Assembly (NCBI RefSeq): GCF_000214495.1
Contig: NZ_AFIJ01000045.1
Span: 1-64,000 of the forward strand
Direction of reading: 5' to 3'
DNA: 64,000 bases
Origin: Megasphaera lornae
GTDB taxonomy: Bacteria > Bacillota > Negativicutes > Veillonellales > Megasphaeraceae
The notes under the pieces were generated by a model. The model searched no databases, was not told where the DNA came from, and saw only the letters and a list, made by a program, of their open reading frames with translations. Shown here in pieces: positions 18,335 to 27,332 of this stretch (within the stretch, counting starts at the first letter, position 1; every line of letters begins with the position of its first letter). A program made the translations under genes and the position numbers.

Positions 18335-20467
18335 CTATTTCTTTACGTTTGGTGGGAATCCAAATCCTACGGGATGATGCTTGCAGAAAGACGCAATCCA
18401 ATTGTCTAAAGTGGTTACTCTTATTCGTCCAATATTATCCATAACTTTACCATCTCCAATATAAATTCCTACATGACCATAGGTAAGTCCTGCTGTGCTT
18501 CCACTACTACTGCTTTCCACCGCTACAAGCATTCCCACCTTGAGTTTTGACCTGTCTGATGTAAAAGTATAGTTTCTGTACATATCGCAGGCATTTCCGC
18601 CAATATATCCAAGACCTGCATTTTGATAGACCTGTGAAACCCACATGGCACACCAGCCTGCACCCGGAGATGGCGTGATGTATGCAGCATTAACAATCTT
18701 CTTTTGAACTTCACTTGATGCTTCATACTCAACTCCACCACCTACGCCACCATTTGCACTGATAAGGTCAGAATTTCCAAAGGCTTCTCCCATATTTCCT
18801 TGTGCAAGGAATAAGGCTTCATAGTGCTTTAAGTTATCGGGATAATCAGCAAAGACCTTTCGGATAATGCTGTCCATCTCTTTTTTATGCAGCGTTACAA
18901 TGAGCTTTTTATACTCATAAGGTTCTTCATGACTTTCGGTATATTCGTTGCCATCTTCATCGGTATAGGTGTCTGTAACTGTCCTGTATCTGATTTCAAC
19001 TTCTTCCCTATATTCAAGGTCATACATGGACTCAAACAATTCTTTTAATATGGATTCTACTTCCGATACACTCTTTACCTCTCCACATCTTGATGTAATA
19101 TAGGATAAAAGCTCATGGACATTATGACCAATATACTCTGTATTATTTAAGATGTACTCGTCATAGCCGGGATAGTTATTTTTGACATGATCAACCTCAT
19201 TTTGAAGCTCACTCTCCATAGCAGAAAAGCTCTGATTGATTTCATTTAGGACATTTGGCTTTGACAAATAGCTTGTTGTAAGAATAGAACTTGTGGAGTT
19301 CATAAAGCCTGTCATTCCCGTTCCTGCAAAGTTGATAAAGAAAGTTCCCAAAATAATAAGACCTATGAAAATAATCATAAGTCCCTTTGCTTTTCTTAAT
19401 ATAAATCTCTTTGAGCCTTTCAACGAGCCAATGAGGTTTTCTTTAATCCGATCTCTGAGCCTTGACTTATTCTCACGACGAATGGCTGCCTTTACCTGAT
19501 TTTTCTTTTGAAATCTTTTATAGGCATTTGCTCTTTTATATTCATTCGTCTTTTTCAGGTTCTCTTTGGCATCACGAAATTCAAGCTTCGATTTTCGCTT
19601 CCTGATTTTATAATCCTTATTTGTAAGATCGTATCCTTTCTTCGCCTTTTTCTTATCAGAATATTTCTTTATGCCATGAATGAGTTTCGAGCTTGCGTCC
19701 GCTGTCTTTTCTCCTGCCTCTACCCCTTTATTTTCATCACTTCCATGAGAAAGATAATCCCTTACGGTTTCACTTCCTTTGGCAAGTCCTGAAAGGGCAG
19801 ATACCTTTACCATATCTTTCTTTAGCTTTTTCCTCTGCTCTTTAGAAAGGCTACTATAAACTTTTTCGCTTGCAGCATCTTTTCCAGTCTTTTTACCTTC
19901 AGATTTATTTCCCTTTGACACATCTTCTTTTTTTCTTGTATAAAGGCTTTCGGTGTAGTTTTTCCTCTTATACTTTCTCTTTTTAGCCTCATGAGTTATA
20001 GAGGAACTTCCAAAAAACTCATCTTTTTTATGGAGATTATCATCCACATCATAGGTCGATTCAAAGTAGTCGCTGTCCCTAAAGTCATTATCGTATCTGT
20101 CTATAATCCCGTCATTATCAAGGTCTTTTCCTAAAGGATCATAGATTTTTCCATCCTTTACCTCCGTAATATAATCCGATCTTCCTGTTTCACTTACAGC
20201 AGCTATACTATCCTTATCAGAAGCTCTATATCTTGCATTTCTCTTGGATGTTCCATAAGCCTTTTCATTATCAGAACTTACCTTGTTTATTTTCTTATGA
20301 ACCTTGTCCTGAAATCTGTCTTTGTCATGGACGATTTTTCCTCTGTAATCATCGTTGTGCTTTAGCTTACTTTCTTCAGATGTAGTGAATGTTTCACTAT
20401 GGATCATTTCTCTTTCAAGACTTGCCTTATGCCTTTCCCTAAAATCCTTTTTCAGCTTTTTCCCCAT
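18335..20467 (-). CDS. CHAP-domain cell-wall hydrolase of the conjugation machine
   Basis: A 710-aa VirB1-like protein. A long, basic, cytoplasmic N-terminus (about 350 residues) contains an acidic block with DLDNDGIIDRYDND (residues about 107-146) almost identical to one at the end of the giant helicase. One transmembrane helix follows (LMIIFIGLIILGTFFINFAG, about 358-382), then an extracellular stretch, and a C-terminal CHAP/NlpC-P60-like domain (AGWCAMWVSQVYQNAG with the catalytic Cys, TYGHVGIYIG with the His; about 595-705). It would open peptidoglycan for the secretion channel. Its start lies 3 bases after the VirB4 stop, with GAGG upstream. Confidence 0.9.
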   Translation of the reverse strand: MGKKLKKDFRERHKASLEREMIHSETFTTSEESKLKHNDDYRGKIVHDKDRFQDKVHKKINKVSSDNEKAYGTSKRNARYRASDKDSIAAVSETGRSDYITEVKDGKIYDPLGKDLDNDGIIDRYDNDFRDSDYFESTYDVDDNLHKKDEFFGSSSITHEAKKRKYKRKNYTESLYTRKKEDVSKGNKSEGKKTGKDAASEKVYSSLSKEQRKKLKKDMVKVSALSGLAKGSETVRDYLSHGSDENKGVEAGEKTADASSKLIHGIKKYSDKKKAKKGYDLTNKDYKIRKRKSKLEFRDAKENLKKTNEYKRANAYKRFQKKNQVKAAIRRENKSRLRDRIKENLIGSLKGSKRFILRKAKGLMIIFIGLIILGTFFINFAGTGMTGFMNSTSSILTTSYLSKPNVLNEINQSFSAMESELQNEVDHVKNNYPGYDEYILNNTEYIGHNVHELLSYITSRCGEVKSVSEVESILKELFESMYDLEYREEVEIRYRTVTDTYTDEDGNEYTESHEEPYEYKKLIVTLHKKEMDSIIRKVFADYPDNLKHYEALFLAQGNMGEAFGNSDLISANGGVGGGVEYEASSEVQKKIVNAAYITPSPGAGWCAMWVSQVYQNAGLGYIGGNACDMYRNYTFTSDRSKLKVGMLVAVESSSSGSTAGLTYGHVGIYIGDGKVMDNIGRIRVTTLDNWIASFCKHHPVGFGFPPNVKK

Positions 20468-20470
20468 AGG

Positions 20471-22900
20471 CTACCTCACTTCTTCAGGCTTGGTAGTCAT
20501 CTTCTGATAGAGAATTGTATCTTTCGGGAACTTATCAAGGAAAGGAACAATGGTATTTCCAAAGAACAGTAATCCCTCGCCCTCATTTGAGTTGGTAACA
20601 TATCTAAGCTGAGGAAGTGAGATTTTAAGTTTTCTTGCTAAAATTTCTCTGTCTCCTGACGCTTGATTTAGCATTAAGACAAAGTCGGTATTATCAAAGA
20701 TATTTTCAATTTCCTTACTCATAAGTAGGTCTTTGACATTTTGCGTAATACCCGTAGGGATACCTCCCCACTTACGAAATCTTTTCCAAATCTCTACCGA
20801 ATACGATGCTGTCTGTTCATCTTTTAGCAGCAAGTGGAACTCGTCGATATAGTACCTTGTAGCCTTGCTTCCTCTATTTTGAGATACTTTATTCCACACC
20901 TGATCCTGTATAACAAGCATTCCTATTTTCTTTAGCTGACTTCCAAGCTCTTTAATATCAAAGCACAGGAGTTTCTTATTTAAGTCCACATTTGACCTGT
21001 GATTAAAAACATTAAGGGAACCTGATACATAGATTTCCATCTCCGTTGCCAGCTTTTTACCGACCTTTTCTTCCTGTCCTTTTAACATATCGTATAGGTC
21101 TTGCAGTATTGGCATATTGTCAGGAGTTGGATTATCAAAATACTTTTCGTAAATCTTAGGTAAGCACCTGTCTATAACGGACTTTTCTTCTGCCGTAAGA
21201 CCACTGCCGCCTACTACAAGCTCCAGCATACTCATAATGAAGTTTGCTTTGTCTTTCAGTGGCGCATCCCCATCGCCATAGTTCATATTTATATCAAGGG
21301 GATTCAGGTAATCTTTGGACTTACTGCTGACTTTAATGACTTCTCCATTAAATTGTCTTACAAGGTTTCCATACTCTCCTTCTGGATCGCAGATAATCAC
21401 ATCATCGTCCGTTACTAAAATTGCATTTGCCATTTCTCTTTTAGCACTAAAGGATTTACCACTTCCAGGAGTTCCGAGGATTAGACCGTTTGGATTTTTG
21501 AGTTTTTTCCTATCTGCCATAATCAGGTTATGGCTTAAGGCATTTAGTCCGTAATAAAGACTGTTACTTGAATTGATAAAAAGCTCCTCTGTGGTAAAGG
21601 GCATAAAAACTGCCGTAGATGATGAGGTTAGTCCTCTATCTATCTCAATCTTGTTTACGCCAAGAGGTAGCACGCTGATAAGTCCTTGTTCTTGCGTATG
21701 GTCAAGTCTTTTCAGCTTGCAGTTATGCTTATTTGCAATGGAACTTATCTGAGAGATTGTGTTATCAAGCTTTTGCACCGTTTTTGCAAAGTTCATAAAG
21801 ACGATACTTACCACAAACATTCGTTCATCTCTTGTCTGCAAATCTTTTAAGAGACTCTTTACATCTTCTCCATAGGTGATTAAGTCCGATGGAAGAATGT
21901 CCATATCATAACCGCTTCTTACCGCTTTCTTATTTTCCTCAATTTTCATCTTGTCAATATCGGTATTTTTTCTCTTTACCATTTTAATAGCTTCCGATTG
22001 GTCGATTGCCTTAATATGAAAGGAAATATTGATGTTATCATCAATATCCAAAAACTCGGCAAGCATACGGTCTGAAAGCTCGCTGGCAAGAATTTGAAAA
22101 TGGCTGACTGCCCCGATAAATTTTCCAAACTTAAAGTACCTTGAAGGCGTGAAGTTAAATTCATCAGGTACAATGTATGTTTTAGTGCTTTCCCTTTTCC
22201 TCAAATTTTTGTATGAAAACTCAAAGGTCTTATTGGGATTTAATATATCGTGAAGAATCTTGAGTCTTTCTTCCCCACTTAAACTTTCCGCACGAACTCC
22301 CATACTCTTTAGATTAGATAATATATCTATCTCCAGTCTTTCAAGTTTTGATGTTGCCTGCTCTAAATTATCCGCTTCTACTGTAAAGGTTACATACTTT
22401 GATTTTTTCAGTCCATTATTTCCCTTTACAATCTGACTTTTAAGCATCTCTCTAAACTCAAGACGTATATCGTCAAAACCGTCCTTTTTATCTGGTATCT
22501 GAATTGCCGACTTCATTTCTTCGTTTCGTCCAAGTTGATTGATATATGAAAACTCAATACTGATACTTGGATCAAAGGAGTTTAGAAAATTTGCAAACTG
22601 ATTAAAAATAAGATCCCTATCTTCATCTAAAGCAAGTTGGTAGTTAATATCCTGAAAGGCTATGCTTTTACTAAAGTGCTTTTCGTCAAGCTGACATATA
22701 CCACTTTTTAAGAGTCTATGATAGGGAATGGTATCTTCGACAGTATATCTTTTTGGTTCTTTTCTAAAAATAAGGTCAAGTAGCCCGCCTTTATCTTTTT
22801 TAGATTTTCCCTTATTTTGCTTTAAGTCCTGTCTTTGACTTCTTAACATCTTTTTGTTTTGTTCTAACTTTACCTGCTGAATCTTTCTTTTGTCTTTCAA
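20471..22900 (-). CDS. VirB4-type conjugation ATPase
   Basis: An 809-aa ATPase that powers assembly and transport of the type IV secretion system from the inner face of the membrane. Walker A is GTPGSGKSFSAKREM (about residue 480), followed by DVIICDPEGEYG, and the Walker B region is YYIDEFHLLL (about 687). The N-terminal 400 residues match the TraC/VirB4 N-terminal region. The start is TTG 22900, chosen for the AGGAGG directly upstream; it overlaps the PrgI-like gene by 89 bases, consistent with translational coupling. Confidence 0.93.
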   Translation of the reverse strand: MKDKRKIQQVKLEQNKKMLRSQRQDLKQNKGKSKKDKGGLLDLIFRKEPKRYTVEDTIPYHRLLKSGICQLDEKHFSKSIAFQDINYQLALDEDRDLIFNQFANFLNSFDPSISIEFSYINQLGRNEEMKSAIQIPDKKDGFDDIRLEFREMLKSQIVKGNNGLKKSKYVTFTVEADNLEQATSKLERLEIDILSNLKSMGVRAESLSGEERLKILHDILNPNKTFEFSYKNLRKRESTKTYIVPDEFNFTPSRYFKFGKFIGAVSHFQILASELSDRMLAEFLDIDDNINISFHIKAIDQSEAIKMVKRKNTDIDKMKIEENKKAVRSGYDMDILPSDLITYGEDVKSLLKDLQTRDERMFVVSIVFMNFAKTVQKLDNTISQISSIANKHNCKLKRLDHTQEQGLISVLPLGVNKIEIDRGLTSSSTAVFMPFTTEELFINSSNSLYYGLNALSHNLIMADRKKLKNPNGLILGTPGSGKSFSAKREMANAILVTDDDVIICDPEGEYGNLVRQFNGEVIKVSSKSKDYLNPLDINMNYGDGDAPLKDKANFIMSMLELVVGGSGLTAEEKSVIDRCLPKIYEKYFDNPTPDNMPILQDLYDMLKGQEEKVGKKLATEMEIYVSGSLNVFNHRSNVDLNKKLLCFDIKELGSQLKKIGMLVIQDQVWNKVSQNRGSKATRYYIDEFHLLLKDEQTASYSVEIWKRFRKWGGIPTGITQNVKDLLMSKEIENIFDNTDFVLMLNQASGDREILARKLKISLPQLRYVTNSNEGEGLLFFGNTIVPFLDKFPKDTILYQKMTTKPEEVR

Positions 22901-23201
22901 GGTAAACCTCCTTTCTCACTCTTTTTTGTGGTTGATAAAACTTATGAAGGTAAATATATTTAAAATATTTCTCAAATGTCAGTCCGTCCTTTTCAAAAAG
23001 AGTGATGAAAAATATAGGGAGTGTGGACACAATGAGAAATATGACGGCTATATCATTTGGAACAACCTTTCGCATAAATAAATAGACTGGTAGTCCTACC
23101 AGTCCTGCGAGTGTGAAACCTATCATCTGCCTTTTGGTTAAGTTAAAAGCTACCTTTGTTTTTACCTTCTTTAGGACTTTTGGGATTGGTACATACGCCA
23201 T
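22812..23201 (-). CDS. PrgI-family (VirB3-like) membrane protein
   Basis: A 129-aa protein with two predicted membrane helices (FTLAGLVGLPVYLFMRK and AVIFLIVSTLPIFFITLF), then FEKDGLTFEKY and a basic tail rich in Lys. This is the PrgI layout; PrgI is taken as the VirB3 counterpart in Gram-positive conjugation systems and sits next to VirB4 in most elements, as here. It overlaps the VirB4 start. Confidence 0.85.
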   Translation of the reverse strand: MAYVPIPKVLKKVKTKVAFNLTKRQMIGFTLAGLVGLPVYLFMRKVVPNDIAVIFLIVSTLPIFFITLFEKDGLTFEKYFKYIYLHKFYQPQKRVRKEVYLERQKKDSAGKVRTKQKDVKKSKTGLKAK

Positions 23202-23204
23202 AAC

Positions 23205-23468
23205 TTACCTCCCATCTTCTTTTTCTTTTGAAAGCTCCGCCATGTGTTCATATACAGAGCCGATTTCTTCCTGAATGCTTTCTATCTGTTTATCTGTATT
23301 TTTGTTATATCTTTCCTGCAAAATACAAAAGTCATTATGGCAGCGACCGATGTCTTTTGTTCTTTCTTCCAAGTCATTAATCTTGCTAAAAAGTTTGATT
23401 CTATCAATCACCGCTATAACACCTGCTCCGATTACTACTGATGTAAATACTGTTTTTCTTTTGATCAT
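23205..23468 (-). CDS. Small coiled-coil protein of the conjugation cluster
   Basis: An 87-aa protein. A short hydrophobic N-terminus (VFTSVVIGAGVIAVID) could be a membrane anchor and is followed by a charged coiled coil. I do not recognise the family. It is fully embedded in the operon, 3 bp before the PrgI-like gene and 17 bp after the VirB6-like gene, with an AGGA-type site before its ATG, so it is likely a structural or accessory part of the transfer apparatus. Confidence 0.65.
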   Translation of the reverse strand: MIKRKTVFTSVVIGAGVIAVIDRIKLFSKINDLEERTKDIGRCHNDFCILQERYNKNTDKQIESIQEEIGSVYEHMAELSKEKEDGR

Positions 23469-23485
23469 CCTATCCTTCCTTTCTG

Positions 23486-24349
23486 TTAGTGTGCATTTAA
23501 TACGCTTTTGGCCAGAGTTCCGCTCTTTAGCATCATTAACCCCAGCAAAACCGCATATCCAAGTATCGTCATGGTACTTGTGTGTATATCTGTTATCTGT
23601 ATTGTCTTAACTAATACTGCGTATATTCCAAGACAAACCATTAAAAAGAGTCCTTGTAGCCCAAGTGCAAATAGTCCTTTGATATAGTTTGTTCCAATTT
23701 GTCCCCACTCTTTGTTTCCCATTGTGGCAAATGGAATGGCTGAAACCGATGAGTAAACATAAATCTCAAACATTCTTCCGTAAACCACAAGCATGATTAC
23801 AATGGAAATTACCTCTATGGCAACCTTTATGAGTGAGGTTTCAAAGAGAATCATGACAAGCTCTCCAAGCCCCTTTTCTTTTAAGGTATCCATCATTGCC
23901 ACTATCTGATCTCCGGAAACGGTGGCAGAGGTATTTATCACCCCTGCCGCCTTATTTACCATATGTTGTGCCACATCAAAGACTGCCATTGAAAACTCAA
24001 AAGCATGAGATACTAACCATACAGCAATCCACATCTTGATGATGTACTTAAAAAATTCAAAGGTATCTGTATCGTGCATATTGTTCTTTTGCATTACCAT
24101 ATTGATAAGCTCAATACAAAGGACTGCTGTGATGATTAGTCCCGCTATGGGAATAATGACGGAATCGTTAATGCTTTTGATAAAGGCAAATACATCTCCG
24201 TTCCACCCCATGGGAGTTTTTCCTACATCTGTTGCAACTGCACCAACTTTATCGTTGATGTCAAGAAACATGGACTCTAAGTTTGCTTGGATACCGCCCA
24301 GTAGAAGTTCCTTAAAAAATTCTTCTATCTTGTCGAATATTCCAAACAT
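23486..24349 (-). CDS. VirB6/TrbL-like polytopic membrane protein
   Basis: A 287-aa protein with about five to six membrane helices (for example VIIPIAGLIITAVLCIELI, VISIVIMLVVYGRMF, GLFLMVCLGIYAVLV, ILGYAVLLGLMML). Size, topology and position between the Maff2 gene and the PrgI/VirB4 genes fit the VirB6-like subunit of Tn1549-type systems, which forms the inner-membrane channel. It is complete, with a ribosome site AGGAGAG before ATG. Confidence 0.85.
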   Translation of the reverse strand: MFGIFDKIEEFFKELLLGGIQANLESMFLDINDKVGAVATDVGKTPMGWNGDVFAFIKSINDSVIIPIAGLIITAVLCIELINMVMQKNNMHDTDTFEFFKYIIKMWIAVWLVSHAFEFSMAVFDVAQHMVNKAAGVINTSATVSGDQIVAMMDTLKEKGLGELVMILFETSLIKVAIEVISIVIMLVVYGRMFEIYVYSSVSAIPFATMGNKEWGQIGTNYIKGLFALGLQGLFLMVCLGIYAVLVKTIQITDIHTSTMTILGYAVLLGLMMLKSGTLAKSVLNAH

Positions 24350-24368
24350 CTAAGCTCTCCTTTTCTTC

Positions 24369-24584
24369 TTACTTGAGTACATTGGCAAGTAGCGGAATCA
24401 GCTTAAGTCCGATAAGGACAATACCGCCTCCTGCCATAAGCTGCTTAATACCTTGAGATTTTGCACCCGGATTGTCATTCCCATAACCTTCCATCAGGTT
24501 GATAACACCCCATGCTCCAAGTCCTGCACCTACTGCCATAACTAAAATCTTTAATACATTTACCGCCTGTGTAAAAAATTCCAT
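24369..24584 (-). CDS. Maff2-family small membrane protein (VirB2/pilin-like)
   Basis: A 71-aa protein with two hydrophobic helices (VLKILVMAVGAGLGAWGVI and GGGIVLIGLKLIPLLANVL) separated by a Gly/Asn-rich polar loop. This matches Maff2 proteins, which lie next to the VirB6-like gene in these elements and by size and topology may be the VirB2-like subunit. It starts 3 bases after the SSB-like gene stop, with GGAGGA upstream. Confidence 0.8.
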   Translation of the reverse strand: MEFFTQAVNVLKILVMAVGAGLGAWGVINLMEGYGNDNPGAKSQGIKQLMAGGGIVLIGLKLIPLLANVLK

Positions 24585-24587
24585 GAT

Positions 24588-24899
24588 TTATTCCTCCTCG
24601 TTTTCTTCTTTCTTTTCAATTTTGTTGTATGACTTCACAACAAAGTTTTTGTAAGTCTTTCCATCTTTTTCACGCTTCTTAAAGTATCCAAAGATATGGA
24701 TCAAATCACCTTTTTCAAAGGCTTTTGCTGTTTCTGACTTTTCACCATAGGCTGCACAGTTGATATATTCCTTGCCTTTCCCATACTTTTTTACAAGCGT
24801 AAAGTTTGCAACTTCAACAGCTTCTCCCTCTTTGTCAAAACTCGAAAAAGTTGGTTCTGCCAATAAGTTGGCATTGATGTTAATCATTTCTTGCTTCAT
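24588..24899 (-). CDS. Single-strand DNA-binding-like protein
   Basis: A 103-aa OB-fold protein of the SSB type (EVANFTLVKKYGKGKEYINC, AAYGEKSETAKAF, GDLIHIFGYFKKR) with an acidic end (KKEENEEE). The acidic end resembles SSB tails that recruit partner proteins, although the usual final Phe is missing. A paralogue with extra domains is encoded at 3939-4598. It is preceded by a terminator-like hairpin and followed closely by the Maff2 gene. Confidence 0.8.
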   Translation of the reverse strand: MKQEMININANLLAEPTFSSFDKEGEAVEVANFTLVKKYGKGKEYINCAAYGEKSETAKAFEKGDLIHIFGYFKKREKDGKTYKNFVVKSYNKIEKKEENEEE

Positions 24900-24925
24900 T
24901 AAAAATTTCTCCTTTTCTTTTCAAT

Positions 24926-24962
24926 AAAAAAAGCGACTGGAGTTTTTTCTTTTCCAATCGCT
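24926..24962 (-). terminator. Terminator/attenuator hairpin before the SSB-like gene
   Basis: Minus-strand AGCGATTGGA (24953-24962) pairs with TCCAGTCGCT (24932-24941; one G-T pair) and is followed by seven T, 27 bp before the SSB-like start. Confidence 0.65.
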
Positions 24963-25035
24963 GATACTCTTGCTATTTAGTTTTCCTTAGTGGGACTTCT
25001 TATCCTTACCATCTTTCCTCCTGATTTTGAGTAAT

Positions 25036-25072
25036 AAAAAAGCAGCAAATCTATGTTCTTTAGACTTACTGC
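25036..25072 (-). terminator. Terminator of virD4
   Basis: Minus-strand 12-bp stem (25061-25072 with 25042-25053, two G-T pairs, 7-nt loop) followed by six T. It overlaps the virD4 stop codon. With the next hairpin at 24,926-24,962 it fills the 166-bp gap before the SSB-like gene. Confidence 0.65.
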
Positions 25073-26850
25073 ACTCTTGTAATAAGAGTTTCTCTATTTA
25101 ATTTTGCTTTCCCTTTTCGCTTCATATAGCTCTCAATATCAAACACATTCTTCTTATCATAGTCCTCCAAGAGCTTGTAGTTCTTATGCTTTGTAATATC
25201 AAATTTGTCTGATAAAAACGGTCTGACACCTCTAAGCTGAAAGATACATTTACTGCCATCCATAACCGTTATCTCATCTTGACTCATCAGCTCTTTTCCT
25301 GTCTTTTGGTAATTCAGTCCATAGCTATTGGCATTGGATCGTGTTTCCGATGTGTTATACAGATCTATGGTTTCTTTACCAAGTGTTTCAGATAGCTCCT
25401 TTAGTGTGGTCTTTTCCTTTCCACCAAGAAACAAAGTGCTATCGCAGTTGCCTACAATGGTATCTGCATTATCCTTGTAGATTGCCTTTAGCTGAGATTG
25501 TGCCTGCAAGATAATACTTGCTGAAATCTCTCTACTTCGGATTGTTGCAATCAATTTCTCGAATTTAGGAATTAAGCCGATGTTGGCAAACTCGTCAAGC
25601 AAGCACCTTACATGAACAGGCAATCTTCCCCCGTATTCGTCATCAGCCTTATCACAAAGTAAGTTAAATAGCTGTGAGTACATGATAGATACCACAAAGT
25701 TAAAAGTATCATCCGTATCAGAGATAATAACAAAGAGTGCTGTCTTTCTATCTCCCAGTGTATCAAGCTCAAGCTCATCTTCTTTCATCAAGTCCCTAAG
25801 CTCCTGAATATCAAAAGGAGCAAGTCTTGCACCACATGAAATAAGAATAGACTTCGCCGTTTTTCCAGCAGCAAGTTTGTATTTCTTATATTGCTTTACC
25901 GCAAAGTGCGTAGGCTCTTTCTTTTCCAATGCTTCAAATAGTCTATCAATGGGATTCATATATGTTTCATCATCTTCCCTGACTTCTGAAGCATCTATCA
26001 TATCCAGTAGTGTTGCAAAGTTCTTTTCTTCTCTTGGAGCTTCATAAAAAATATAACCTATCAAAGCCGTATAGTAGAGTTTCTCGGCTTTCACCCAAAA
26101 ATCCTCACCTGCCTTTTCCCCTTCACCCTTAGTGTTTGCAATGATTGTCTGCACTAATTTGAGGATGTCTTTTTCACTTCTGAGATAGGCAAAGGGATTG
26201 TACTTCATACTCTTTTTGAAGTTGATGGTATTTAAGATTTTTATCTCATAGCCATTATCTTCAAGCATCTTGCCACACTCAATGACTATCGTTCCTTTAG
26301 GATCTGTAACACAATATGACGAGTGCATTTGCATTAGGTTTGGCTTTACATAAAATCTCGTCTTTCCGGAGCCAGAACCACCAATAACAAGTACATTCTT
26401 ATTTCTTGCATACTTTGGATTTGCCGGTCTGCCATTCATGGTTAATCGCTCTGTTTGAGTAAGCAAGATATTGTTTTGGAACTTTTCATCCACATACGGC
26501 TCTATATCTTTTCTCGTTCCCCATCTTGCTGAACCATACTCTTTCCCCTGCCTAAACTTTTTTGCATTTTTCCCTTTGGTATAGACAATAAATTTAATTA
26601 GAGCTGCCACTCCCACGCCCATTAAAATGTCAGAAGGATGAATACTTGGAATAAAGCTCATGGTATTAAGTTCTAATATTCCTTGAAAGATTTTGTCTAT
26701 CACATCTCCACCAGTATAGGCTCTTACATGATGAGAAAAGATATTGCCAACATAGAAAAATGCAAGATAGGGAATATTCTGCTTTAGCAACTTTGCCTTA
26801 TCTTGCACCTTAAATAAGCCTTTGATGTCTTTTAGTATCTTATCTATCAT
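25066..26850 (-). CDS. VirD4/TraG-type coupling protein
   Basis: A 594-aa type IV coupling protein that links the relaxase-DNA complex to the secretion channel. It has two N-terminal membrane helices (PYLAFFYVGNIF and ILMGVGVAALIKFIVY), Walker A VIGGSGSGKTRFY (about residue 157), DPKGTIVIECG, and Walker B VRCLLDEFANIGLIP (about 417), then the RSREISASIILQAQSQL segment common to TraG proteins. It starts within the last bases of the DUF3801 gene (ATGA overlap), as is usual in Tn1549-type elements. Confidence 0.95.
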   Translation of the reverse strand: MIDKILKDIKGLFKVQDKAKLLKQNIPYLAFFYVGNIFSHHVRAYTGGDVIDKIFQGILELNTMSFIPSIHPSDILMGVGVAALIKFIVYTKGKNAKKFRQGKEYGSARWGTRKDIEPYVDEKFQNNILLTQTERLTMNGRPANPKYARNKNVLVIGGSGSGKTRFYVKPNLMQMHSSYCVTDPKGTIVIECGKMLEDNGYEIKILNTINFKKSMKYNPFAYLRSEKDILKLVQTIIANTKGEGEKAGEDFWVKAEKLYYTALIGYIFYEAPREEKNFATLLDMIDASEVREDDETYMNPIDRLFEALEKKEPTHFAVKQYKKYKLAAGKTAKSILISCGARLAPFDIQELRDLMKEDELELDTLGDRKTALFVIISDTDDTFNFVVSIMYSQLFNLLCDKADDEYGGRLPVHVRCLLDEFANIGLIPKFEKLIATIRSREISASIILQAQSQLKAIYKDNADTIVGNCDSTLFLGGKEKTTLKELSETLGKETIDLYNTSETRSNANSYGLNYQKTGKELMSQDEITVMDGSKCIFQLRGVRPFLSDKFDITKHKNYKLLEDYDKKNVFDIESYMKRKGKAKLNRETLITRVQ

Positions 26851-27332
26851 AGGCTCTGCTCCTTTTGTTTATTCTTAACTTTATCTTTAGAAACAGTGTT
26901 CTTTGCCATCTCCTTGAACTTCTCAATATTCTTGTGGATAGATTCTTTTCTTTCCGTTTTCTTTTCTGATTCTGCAAGAGCGTGTTTGAAGGCTTTATCC
27001 ATGACTTTCATGTCTTTTGCCTGAAAGAATACGGAGTATTTACCGCTTTCTTTATCTTTCATCACCGAAAACTTTACCCCATACCGATTAAGTTCCTTTT
27101 TCAGTTCCTTCAGCTCTGCTTCTTCTACCGGAATTTCTTCAAGCTGTCCCTTTTTAACCATATCTTTGAGCTTTACTTCATTTCCGTTAGCATTAACCAG
27201 CTTTTCCAGTCCTCCAAGTTTTTCAGCCTCTTTCATCAGTTTCTTTAATAAGTTCAGAATTAGCTTTCCTGTTACTTTAGCAGCTTTCACTTCCATGTTA
27301 AGCGTTTTTCTTGCGATTTCTTCATTGATCAA
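26847..27332 (-). CDS. PcfB-like (DUF3801) protein
   Basis: A 161-aa soluble protein of the DUF3801/PcfB type, always found next to the coupling protein; PcfB of pCF10 is an accessory factor that helps deliver the relaxase to the coupling protein. The N-terminal half (INEEIARKTLNMEVKAAKVT) and central domain (KYSVFFQAKDMKVMDKAFKH) match the family. The basic tail contains SIHKNIEKFK 21 residues from the end, similar to the tails of the giant helicase and the SSB-like protein. It overlaps both neighbours by four bases. Confidence 0.85.
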   Translation of the reverse strand: MINEEIARKTLNMEVKAAKVTGKLILNLLKKLMKEAEKLGGLEKLVNANGNEVKLKDMVKKGQLEEIPVEEAELKELKKELNRYGVKFSVMKDKESGKYSVFFQAKDMKVMDKAFKHALAESEKKTERKESIHKNIEKFKEMAKNTVSKDKVKNKQKEQSL

